Part shown: piece by piece, positions 56,205 to 64,000 of the stretch | Layout: the number at the start of each line of letters is the position of its first letter | Numbering within the stretch: the stretch's first letter is position 1 | Assembly: GCF_902635505.1 (NCBI RefSeq) | Contig: NC_045426.1 | Span: forward strand, 66,869,007-66,933,006 | DNA: 64,000 bases | DNA from: Sarcophilus harrisii | Lineage: Eukaryota > Chordata > Mammalia > Dasyuromorphia > Dasyuridae | Direction: 5' to 3' | Notes under the pieces: model-generated | Told to the model about the DNA's origin: nothing | Databases searched by the model: none | What the model saw: only the letters and a program-made list of their open reading frames with translations | Translations under genes and position numbers: made by a program

Positions 56205-57062
56205 TATTTATTTTATTTATTTTCATTATAACTTTTTATTTACAAGATATTTGCATGGATAATTTTTCAGCATTGACGATTGTAAGACCTTTTGTTCCAA
56301 TTTTTCCCCTTCCTTCCCCTATCCCTTCCATATAGTTATTTTGCTGTACAAAAAGAATCGGACTTTGAAATAGTGTACAATTAGCCTGTGAAGGAAATCA
56401 AAAATGCAGGTGGACAAAAATAGAGGGATTGGGAATTCTATGTAGTAGTTCATAGTCATCTCAGTTTCCAGTTTCTAGCCACTACAAAAAAAGCTGCCAC
56501 AAACATTCTTGCACACACAGGTAGGTCCCTTTCCCTTCTTTAAAATCTCTTTGGGATATAAGTCCATAGTAACACTGTTGGATCAAAGGGTATGCACAAT
56601 TTGATAACTCTGGGAGATGACTATGAACCACTACATAGCAAAATAACTTATACGGACATGTATACATATACTGTATTTAATTTATACTTTAATATATTTA
56701 ACATGTATTGGTCAACCTTCCATCAGGGGGAAGAGGTGGGGGGAAGGAGGGGAAAAATTGTAACAAAAGCTCTTGCAATTGTCAGTGCTGAAAAATTACC
56801 CATGCATATATCTTGTAAATAAAAAGCTATATTTTTGGGATATAAGCCCAGTAGTAACACTGCTGGATCAAAGGTCTGCACAGTTTGATAACTTTTTGAG
56901 CATAGTTTCAAATTATTCTCCAGAATGGCTGGATGTATTCACAATTACACCAACAATGTATTAGTGTCCCAGTTTTCCCACATCCCCTCCAATATTCTAC
57001 ATTATCTTTTTCTGTCATCTTAGCCAATTTGACAAGTGTGTAGTGGTATCTCAGAGTTGTCT
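56205..57062 (-). mobile_element. L1 composite with an inverted 3' piece
   Basis: 56205-56608 is minus-strand L1 3' sequence (CTTTTTATTTACAAGATATT...) with an internal jump near 56455. 56612-56834 is plus-strand L1 3' UTR ending CTTGTAAATAAAAAGCTATA. 56835-57062 is minus-strand L1 again and repeats about 60 bp of 56546-56608 with several differences. All frames here (56482-56667, 56592-56822, 56723-56911, 56773-56964, 56908-57096) are L1 text read across junctions. Confidence 0.8.
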
Positions 57063-57089
57063 TTATACCAATTGTAATTCCAAAATTGT

Positions 57090-57420
57090 ACTTCAATGCA
57101 TTATGACAATTTAATCCTCTTACCTAGAATTCACTTTTTTCTCAATGCCAAATCTTTGAATCTTCATTTTTCTTAAAATTTCTCCTTAGTTATCATTTTC
57201 TCTGTAAACCTTTCTATGAATGGCTCCATTTCCTCAATGTCTTAGTGCTTTTTCCTCTTTGAATTTAAAAAAAAAATTAGCTATCTGTGAACTTGTTTGT
57301 AATCCCTACCTCTAACAGAATGTAATCTCCTTGAAGATAGGTACTGTTTCATATTCAAAGTGCTTAACATTGTCTTTTGAACTATTGTGGAATATATCAA
57401 ATATTTTGTTTTGCTGAATA
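57090..57420 (+). repeat. L2-like LINE 3' end
   Basis: TTTTTCTTAAAATTTCTCCT, AACAGAATGTAATCTCCTTG, AAGATAGGTACTGTTTCATA are in the order of an L2 3' end. Confidence 0.6.
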
Positions 57421-57452
57421 TTAAATTTGCTACAATTTATTCTTAATTTTAT

Positions 57453-57480
57453 TTGGGAGATAATTGAAAATATCTCCCAA
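57453..57480. other. Perfect 10-bp hairpin
   Basis: TTGGGAGATA and TATCTCCCAA are exact reverse complements separated by 8 bases (ATTGAAAA). No T tract or gene end is nearby, so there is no reason to call it a terminator. Confidence 0.8.
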
Positions 57481-57504
57481 TTTATTTTGGCCTCTTTGTT
57501 GAGG

Positions 57505-57630
57505 CCACTTTGTTGGCCTCAGTTTCCTCATATATAAAATGACTAGGAAAAAAAAAACAGCAACTCATTTCAATTTATTTGCCAAGAAAATCCCAAAGTG
57601 TCAGATATGATTGAAACAACTGAAAGCATA
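57505..57630 (+). repeat. SINE 3' fragment
   Basis: TTGGCCTCAGTTTCCTCATA, TATAAAATGACTAGG, TTTGCCAAGAAAATCCCAAA and GATTGAAACAACTGAAAGC match the 3' half of the longer SINE. Confidence 0.75.
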
Positions 57631-59035
57631 TGTATGTATAGATGTAGATATATGATACACATATACATACACACACTAGAAACAAATACTACTTTTCAAA
57701 TAATATAATACATCTAAAGCTTTAGTTATCAACCTCTTTAAACTAATATAACAGATACAAATCAACAACTTCCAAAGAAAAAACTATGATTCTCAAAACA
57801 GAACTCCACTAATTTATTCAAATATTTTAAATAAATCTTCAGAATTTATCTCAGTAACTAAATGCATCTCTAAATCAAATCATCAGAATATGAATTTATT
57901 ATATGCTCACAGCTTTATATACACCTAAATCACAGAATGAGATGTTTGCTAGGAAATAACTTGAATTTTAAATCTTCTGCTTAAATTATGCTTTTCAGAA
58001 ACAGATGTGTTTACCTAAAAGGTTTTATTTTCAATCACTTCCCCAAGAGGGTCTTAAATATTCCTGCAAAAAAAAAAAGGAAAATAAAAATCTCATCACC
58101 AATTCTCTCCTTCCCCTACCCCAAACATCTTTTATGTCATATAGCTTTAAGGAAATCTTGATATAGCATTAGTGAATATTTTTCTTAAAACACACCTATT
58201 GTTTATAAAGTACTTACTGTATGCTGAGTAGTATATTGACATATATGCTTTGCATAACTTTCCAAAGAGGTGTCAGAGCCTGAAAGCAAATGACCAAAAA
58301 GCCACAGAGATTATTGCATGAACTGTTAACTTTGACCAAATAGTCAAAGAGGTAATAGGAAAGATTTTATATCAGCTGCCAGCTCTGAAAAATAAAATAA
58401 AATAAAGCCATAGAATTCAAAGAAGCTATAAACAATTTTTTTTTTCTTTATTTCATTGGAAAAAGAAAATTAGATACTTGTCCCCAGAGTCTCCCTAAAG
58501 ACCAATAAAACCAAAGGCAGGGAGATTCAACCCTGATACATATGGTTGTGACTAGACAAAGAACTAAGCATTGAGATATATAAGGTGTAAATAAGACAGT
58601 AGTGAGATTAATAGCAATAGTGACACAACTTTGCCTACTGACAAAAAGTCTTCCATAATGGAGTTTTATAATCTGAACATAGTTCCTTCAGATGTAAGTA
58701 GGTAGGTAGATAGGTATAAGAATTCAAGCTCCAGGACCACTTGGCCTTGATTTGAGATAATACTGTGATTTGGCTGAAGCAGAGTTCATCTTGAGACTAA
58801 GCACAAAGTATTGTTATTATGCCAATCTCAGGGAACAGTTTGCTCGTCTAGAAAACAAGGTGTCTCCTAATTATAAGAAAGCAGAGGAATAAGAAGAGGA
58901 GTGATCTTGGGATGGGGATCATGTCAAAGGTATCTGCTAAAATATAAAAAAGACCCCATTATGTGACACTTTCACATATCCCATTAATTTACTACATGGA
59001 TCCAGAACAGTTTTATTTTCATTCATTTTAGTTTT
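57631..59035. other. Unassigned AT-rich sequence
   Basis: A TA/CA-rich microsatellite at 57630-57680 and a weak dispersed-repeat fragment at 58195-58275 (AAAGTACTTACTGTATGCTG). No gene. Confidence 0.4.
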
Positions 59036-59280
59036 TAAAAATCCTTCCTTAAGCAGGTATCAACTATAAGACACTGTGCTAGGCACTAAGGATACAAAAA
59101 ATTAAAGTAAAAGATAATTTTGAGATCATAGAGATAGGAATTTACTAAGAAAACAATATATTCACAAATAAGCATATATAAGGTTATTTGAAAGAGGAAA
59201 TAAACGTAATATATGAGGAAATTATACCTGGGTTTCTGGCAAGCAATGACATATGCATTAAGGCTTAGAGGAAGAGAGGG
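59036..59280 (+). repeat. Dispersed marsupial repeat, partial
   Basis: GACACTGTGCTAGGCACTAA, GGATACAAAAAATTAAAG then AAGGCTTAGAGGAAG keep the order of the family. The frame at 59213-59428 overlaps its end and has no domain. Confidence 0.5.
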
Positions 59281-60003
59281 ATTAAATGAAAAATTGGGGA
59301 GAAAAGGGTTGCTTTGTATGTATATGGACCAAGCTCATATAAAAGGCAATGTGCCAGGAGATATTAACCTGCATTTGGGAAATAGTGGGGTAAGCATGTT
59401 TATCTATAGCACAGTGTGTATGAATTGATTTAATGAGAAATACAGAGAGGTAGATTGCTTTCAACAATATTTCATATCCAAGTCCTGAGAACAATTCATT
59501 TTCAAAATTATTCTATTTTAAAATAAGGGTGTTGGCCCATCATAACCCAGTTTTCATAATTAATAGGACATACGTCCTTTAAAGAGAGAAAATATATGAT
59601 TTCATAGCCCTTAAATCTAATTTCTCTAATCCTAGGACCACTTAACAAGATTCTTTGAGAATGATTTGAATGACCATAATTTTTAATCCAAATTTCCCAC
59701 TGCTGCCCATATACTCTAAGTAGATCAGATAAAGAATGAAAAATTCTACCTACACTAAAAGTAAAATAGCAATTTTTTTTGTGTAGCTAAGAAAAGGAAA
59801 CAAATTAAATATTCATCACTTAGAGGATAACAAAAAAAAGTAGCACATGAAAGTAATAAAATTATCACTGCATTATAAGAATTAACTAATATAAAGATTT
59901 CAGAGAAACATGGGAATACACATGAATTGAGGTAGAACAAACTATGCAGAAGGAAAACAAAATGTAGAATGATTACAATAATGCAAATTGAAAGAATAAA
60001 AAC
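59281..60003. other. Unassigned AT-rich sequence
   Basis: 59770-60000 may be a very old L1 C-terminal remnant (TGCATTATAAGAATTAACTA, TTTCAGAGAAACATGGGAAT). No gene. Confidence 0.35.
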
Positions 60004-60400
60004 AGTCAATCAACAAGCATGTATTAAGTACTTATTATGTATCAGGCACTATGCTAGTGTAGGGTTACAAAAAATCAGAGGCAAAATATAGTTTCTGCTC
60101 TCAAGAAGCTCATGATCTAATGAAGGATACACCATATAAAGCACCCTGTGAAAACCAGATATGCATGTAATAAAAGGAGGAAGGATCTTACAAGTAAAAC
60201 TAATTCTTTCTAGAAGCTAAATTAGAAATTAACTGGAACTTGAAAGAAACTCAAATGTAGAGATGAAAGGAAAGAGAACTTTAAGTAGGGGGAATAGCCT
60301 ATATAAATGCCTACAGTCAGAAAATGGAGTATATTGTGTGTAGAACAGAAATGAGGTGAGTTGGAAGGGAATTACATATCTATGTTAAATTGGGAATAAA
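60004..60400 (+). repeat. Dispersed marsupial repeat, best copy
   Basis: CAGTCAATCAACAAGCATGT, ATTAAGTACTTATTATGTAT, CAGGCACTATGCTAGTGTAG, TCTCAAGAAGCTCATGATCT and GAAGGATACACCATATAAAG are all in order. The tail near 60300-60400 (GGGAATAGCCTATATAAATG) also fits the family end. The element has no coding capacity. Confidence 0.65.
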
Positions 60401-60700
60401 ATAAAATGGAAATATAGGAAGGAGACAAGTTAAGAAGTTATTTTATTTCAAAGAGGAATATATTTAATAGTGGTGAGTAGGGGGAGGGGTGTTGTTGTGT
60501 TTTTTTGGCCTTTGTGAAAAAAACCATGACATCAAGGAGATGATGCCATGACCTACAGGTGAATTAGGTTGAAATAAGTGATTTAAGTTATGGAAGATGA
60601 TGCATAGTCACTATACCTAGTATCACATCAGGAACCATGTGGTTCTAGTGGTCAGGTATAGATCAGGACGATGGGAGGTCTTGACCCTGGGGGAAAAAAT
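60401..60700. other. Unassigned sequence
   Basis: 60440-60700 probably continues the end of the dispersed repeat. No gene. Confidence 0.35.
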
Positions 60701-60907
60701 ACTGAAAGTCTTGTTCTGGAAACATCCAGGAAGTCATTATCATTGGATCAAAAAAAAAATACTTTATATTTTGCCCAACACGATGGCAATAAGTCTGACA
60801 ACCTAACCAAAATGAATGAATACTTACAAATATATAAACTTCTCAGATTAACAGAAGGGGAAATAAAATACATAAATTGTCCCATTTTAGAAAAAGAAGT
60901 TGAATAA
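60671..60907 (+). pseudogene. L1 ORF2 endonuclease-RT linker fragment
   Basis: A 78-residue frame whose last 35 residues (YLQIYKLLRLTEGEIKYINC...) are L1 ORF2 linker. The first part has no assignment. Antisense frame 60748-60939 is a shadow. Confidence 0.65.
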
Positions 60908-61510
60908 GTCACCAATGAACTCCCTAAGAAAAAATCCATATATCAAAATAAAGCCAAAATGGAGACATGATTTAGGCATACAGGATGATATCATAAACAA
61001 ATTAGCAGAAGAAGAAATAATTTACCTATAAGTTCTTTGGAGAATGGAGGAATTTATGATCAAAGAAGAACTAGAGAACATTAGGAAAGGCAAATGGACA
61101 AATTTGATTACATTAAATTTAAAAGTTTTTGCACAAATAAAAGCAACAGAAACAAGATTAAAAGGGAAGTTCAAAGGTGGAAAAAAAATCTTTACCAACA
61201 GTATTTCTGATAAATGTCCCATTTCTAAAATATATAAAGAACTGTTTCAAATTTATAAGGATACAAGTTATTCCCCAATTGATAAATGGTCAAAGGTTAT
61301 GAACTGATGATAAAATTAAAACCATGTATAGTTATATGAAAAATGCACTAAATCATTATTGATTAGAGAAATGTAAATTAAAACAACTCTGAGGTACCAC
61401 CTCACACCTCTGAGATTGGCTAAAATGACAGGAAAAGAAAATTATTAAAGTTGGAAGGGATGTGGAAAAACTGGGACACTAGTGTGTTGTTGCTGGAATT
61501 GTGAAACGAG
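60701..61510 (+). mobile_element. L1 ORF2 with internal deletion, plus strand
   Basis: The first part encodes YLQIYKLLRLTEGEIKYINC and PILEKEVE, then NELPKKKS, the ORF2 segment between endonuclease and RT ('...LNRPI...EIEAVI..LP.KKSPGPDG' in human L1). From about 60955 the text is the post-RT region (GGAGACATGATTTAGGCATA) and continues to the zinc-knuckle area near 61500. The entire RT core is missing. Divergence is high, so it is an old copy. Confidence 0.75.
61044..61307 (+). pseudogene. L1 ORF2 post-RT fragment, old lineage
   Basis: 87 residues, MEEFMIKEELENIRKGKWTN ... NSISDKCPISKIYKELFQIY and SPIDKWSKVMN, homologous to 45239-45754 but far more diverged. Antisense frame 61022-61222 is a shadow. 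Confidence 0.75.
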
Positions 61511-61868
61511 TCTTTTGATAACTCCCACTAATAGTCATCCTTAACTTAGTTGTTAGTTCAATTTATCAACTTCACATTTCTGGACAATAAACACTCAAGA
61601 AAATGGAACTTGGGAATATTTTCATAATAACTTTATATTGATTATTTCAGTAATGGTGCCAATTACTATAATATCTGGAGAAGCATATACTATATGGTTG
61701 GGGAAAAATAAGATTATTTAAATTTTTATTAAAAATTATAATTTTTTTGCTCTCATTTCTATTTTTTCAAGGCAAACCTATAAGCATAATCCTCCACTGA
61801 TTCCCCATATATACTAGAAAAAAACCCCAAACTGCTACAAAACCAACAACTTTCACCTAAACTTGAAT
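61511..61868. other. Unassigned AT-rich sequence
   Basis: No gene or nameable element. Confidence 0.4.
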
Positions 61869-61898
61869 GATGCTATATTTCTTTTTTTTTTTTTGCAG

Positions 61899-61903
61899 TA
61901 TAA

Positions 61904-61947
<44 letters not shown>
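61899..61947. repeat. (TA)n microsatellite in an L1 tail
   Basis: Alternating TA with a single TG interruption, inside what was the L1 poly(A) end. Confidence 0.95.
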
Positions 61948-62357
61948 TATTTAATAGCTTTTTATTTACAGGTTATATGTATGGGTAACTTTACAGCATT
62001 AACAATTGCCAAACCTCTTGTTCCAATTTTTCACCTCTTACCCCCCACCTCCTCCCCCAGATGGCAAGATGACCATTAGATGTTAAATATATTAATATAT
62101 AAATTAGATACACAATAAGTATACATGACCAAACTGTTATTTTGCTGTACAAAAAGAATCAGACTCTGAAATATTGTACAATTAGCTTGTGAAGGAAATC
62201 AAAAATGCAGGTGGGCATGAATATAGGGATTGGGAATTCAATGTAATGGTTTTTAATCATCTCCCAGAGTTCTTTCTCTGGGTGTAGCTGGTTCAGCTCA
62301 TTACTGCTCCATTGAAAATGATTTGGTTGATCTCCTTGCTGAGGATGGCCAGGTCCA

Positions 62358-62606
62358 TCAGAACTGGTCATCATATAGTATTGTGGTTGAAGTATATAAT
62401 GATCTCCTGGTCCTGCTCATTTCACTCAGCATCAGTTTGTGTAAGTCTCTCCAGGCCTTTCTGAAATCATCCTGTTGGTCATTTCTTACAGAACAATAAT
62501 ATTCCATAATATTCATATACCGCAATTTATTCAGCCATTCTCCAACTGATGGGCATCCACTCAGTTTCCAGTTTCTAGCCACTACAAAAAGGGCTGCCAC
62601 AAACAA
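62358..62606 (-). pseudogene. L1 ORF2 C-terminus
   Basis: 82 residues, MFVAALFVVARNWKLSGCPS ... SLYTSTTILYDDQF, the last part of ORF2 after the zinc knuckle, equivalent to the frame at 63681-63995 on +. Confidence 0.85.
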
Positions 62607-62865
62607 TCATGCACATACAGGTCCCTTTCCCTTCTTTATGATCTCTTTGGGATATAAGCCCAGTTGTAACACTGCTGGATCAAAGGGTATGCACAGTTTG
62701 ATAATTTTTTGAGCATGGTTCCAAACTACTCTCCAGAATAGTTGGATTCATTCACAACTCCACCAACAATGCATCAATGTGCCAGTTTTCCCGCATCCCC
62801 TCCAACAATCATCATTATTTTTTCCTGTCATCTTAGCCAATCTGACAGGTGACACTATATTTCTT

Positions 62866-63304
62866 TCTCTCTCTTATTATACCCTCATGCTTCCAAATCT
62901 ATTCTCTCATAATTAAACCTGTTTTCCTCCTAGGAATAAATACCTAAATCCTTTGCAGCTATTGAAAATATTTTTTTAAAGTGGACTTAGATGGACATAA
63001 GTTGCTTTATCCATGACACCTTAATCCTTCCACCTGTTTGTGAAACAACCAAACTGGGTTCAGTTTCAAGTTTTGGGATCAAAATTTACTGAAAGAAAAT
63101 AGAGATATATAAAAGCTAGAAGGTAGTAAAATACAAAAAAAAGAAGAAGAAACAAGCTGGATTCTAACTTAACTCAAATAAAATTGAAATTTAAAATGTA
63201 GTCTATCACTGTGCTTCAGTCTACTCATGGTTCTTCTATAGGAGGGAAGGGAAAAGAAGAAAAGGCAAGATGAGGAGAGGGGAAAAGGAGGAACGAAGAA
63301 AATT
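62866..63304. other. Unassigned sequence
   Basis: AT-rich sequence with a purine-rich stretch at 63240-63300. No gene. Confidence 0.4.
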
Positions 63305-63400
63305 ATTTGATTCAATCAAATAAGTATTTATTAAGTACATACAACATTCCAGGCACTGTGCTAAGCACTGGGGATACAATTAATAAATATATACATGTGT
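63305..63400 (+). repeat. Dispersed marsupial repeat, 5' part
   Basis: TTCAATCAAATAAGTATTTA, TTAAGTACATACAACATTCC and AGGCACTGTGCTAAGCACTG then GGGATACAA match the start of the 60.0-kb repeat. Confidence 0.75.
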
Positions 63401-63544
63401 TTATCTATGTCTATATTAAATGAAATATTACAGATTCATTTTATATTATATAGTGATAACACTTTCAGGTTATGCCCTTTTATCGTATTTGATGCCCCCA
63501 AAATCCATTTTAAGTATATGGAACAAATATTATCATCCCTAATT

Positions 63545-63636
63545 TTATTTTCATTTTACTTTTAATAGTATTTTATTTTTCCAAATACATGTAAAGATAG
63601 TTTTCAGCATTTGTTTTTGTAAAACTCTGTTCCACT
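63545..63636 (-). mobile_element. Old L1 tail fragment, minus strand
   Basis: TTTATTTTTCCAAATACATG, TAAAGATAGTTTTCAGCATT and TTTTGTAAAACTCTGTTCCA are the reverse of an older marsupial L1 3' end. It is immediately followed by a different L1 on +. Confidence 0.7.
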
Positions 63637-63637
63637 G

Positions 63638-64000
63638 TGCTCAAAAAGTTATCAAACTGTGCATACCCTTTGATCCAGCAGTGTTATTACTGGGTTTATA
63701 TCCCAAAGAGATTTTAAAGAAGGGAAAGGGACCAGTATGTGCAAGAATGTTTGTGGCAGCCCTTTTTGTAGTGGTCAGAAACTGGAAACTGAGTGGATGC
63801 CCATCAATTGAAGAATGGCTGAATAAATTGTGGTATATGAATATTATGGAATATTATTGTTCTGTAAGAAATGACCAGCAGGATGATTTCAGAAAGGCCT
63901 GGAGAGACTTACATGAACTGATGCTGAGTGAAATGAGCAGGACCAGGAGATCATTATATACTTCAACAACAATGCTATATAATGATAAATTCTGATGGCC
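63638..64000 (+). mobile_element. L1 ORF2 C-terminus, plus strand, runs off window
   Basis: TGTGCTCAAAAAGTTATCAA starts the homology, after the zinc knuckle. The element continues beyond the right edge, so its 3' tail and target duplication cannot be checked. Confidence 0.9.
63681..63995 (+). pseudogene. L1 ORF2 C-terminal end
   Basis: 104 residues, MLLLGLYPKEILKKGKGPVC ... MSRTRRSLYTSTTMLYNDKF. This is an uninterrupted C-terminal piece up to the normal ORF2 end, but the domain upstream is absent, so it is a truncated copy. Confidence 0.88.

Larger units (their letters stand above)
61885..62850 (-). mobile_element. L1, 5'-truncated, minus strand, with target duplication
   Basis: T run, a (TA)n stretch, then AGCTTTTTATTTACAGGTTA, CCCAGATGGCAAGATGACCA and the ORF2 C-terminus to CAATCTGACAGGT. 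CTATATTTCTTT is present at 61873-61884 and 62854-62865; extended to 16 bases it has two mismatches. ORF2 end is readable at 62358-62606 on the minus strand. The 3' UTR is that of the TTTACAAGATATATGCATGG subfamily. Confidence 0.92.

Noticed and set aside
57453-57480. Hairpin considered as a transcription terminator
   Set aside because: No T tract follows, no gene is adjacent, and the genome is eukaryotic.

Overview
The window is 64 kb of AT-rich, almost entirely non-coding vertebrate DNA built from layers of retroelements. The repeats point to a marsupial, probably an Australian-type (australidelphian) one. They include L1 copies with several distinct 3' tails, a short tRNA-derived SINE reading GGGGCAGCTGGATGG...GTGTGACCCTGAGCAAG, a longer SINE ending in GACTGAAATGACTGAACAAC, and an old dispersed repeat related to CAATCAACAAGCATTTATTAAG. 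The species call rests on remembered repeat families, not on a search. I found no host protein-coding gene, tRNA, rRNA or CRISPR array. The open reading frames are L1 ORF1/ORF2 remnants, retroviral gag fossils or chance frames.

Layout, left to right. 1-4.6 kb: mostly single-copy-looking sequence with old SINE, MIR-like and L2-like remnants. 4.6-11.4 kb: a block of L1, with one internally deleted + copy, two - copies (the second about 4.5 kb of L1 sequence, split by a solo LTR) and an older + 3' end. 11.4-18.2 kb: sparse old repeats, an LTR-like block and a SINE nested in a SINE. 18.2-22.3 kb: the 5' end of an L1 (promoter with a YY1-type site, then ORF1 with a 42-bp heptad-coding tandem repeat) abutting the 3' part of an endogenous retrovirus-like element with its LTR. 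23.0-24.2 kb: a 5'-truncated L1 with a 15-bp target duplication. 25.6-25.8 kb: a GA microsatellite. 28.3 kb: a SINE with its target duplication. 29.8-33.9 kb: an old - strand L1 carrying three later insertions (L1, solo LTR, L1). 35.4 kb: an AT-rich imperfect palindrome. 36.3-38.9 kb and 44.6-46.6 kb: two + strand L1 insertions with target duplications and recognisable reverse transcriptase or zinc-knuckle ORF pieces. 41.1-43.2 kb: a truncated L1 abutting a betaretrovirus-like gag fossil. 46.7-51.3 kb: three LTRs or LTR-like blocks and a small hAT-type non-autonomous DNA transposon. 51.9-53.2 kb: an old L1. 53.4-64 kb: SINEs, L2-like pieces, an L1 composite with an inverted segment, an internally deleted L1, another target-duplicated L1 and an L1 running off the right edge.

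Nothing here forms an operon, pathway or defence system. The value of the window is as a record of retroelement history: L1 supplies the machinery, SINEs are copied by LINE machinery, and several LTR elements are reduced to solo LTRs. The most unusual items are the L1-5'/ERV-3' junction near 19.48 kb, the two-heptad repeat in ORF1, a 59-bp tandem repeat in an LTR that differs in copy number from its sister LTR 28 kb away, and the gag/L1 junction at 42.2 kb.
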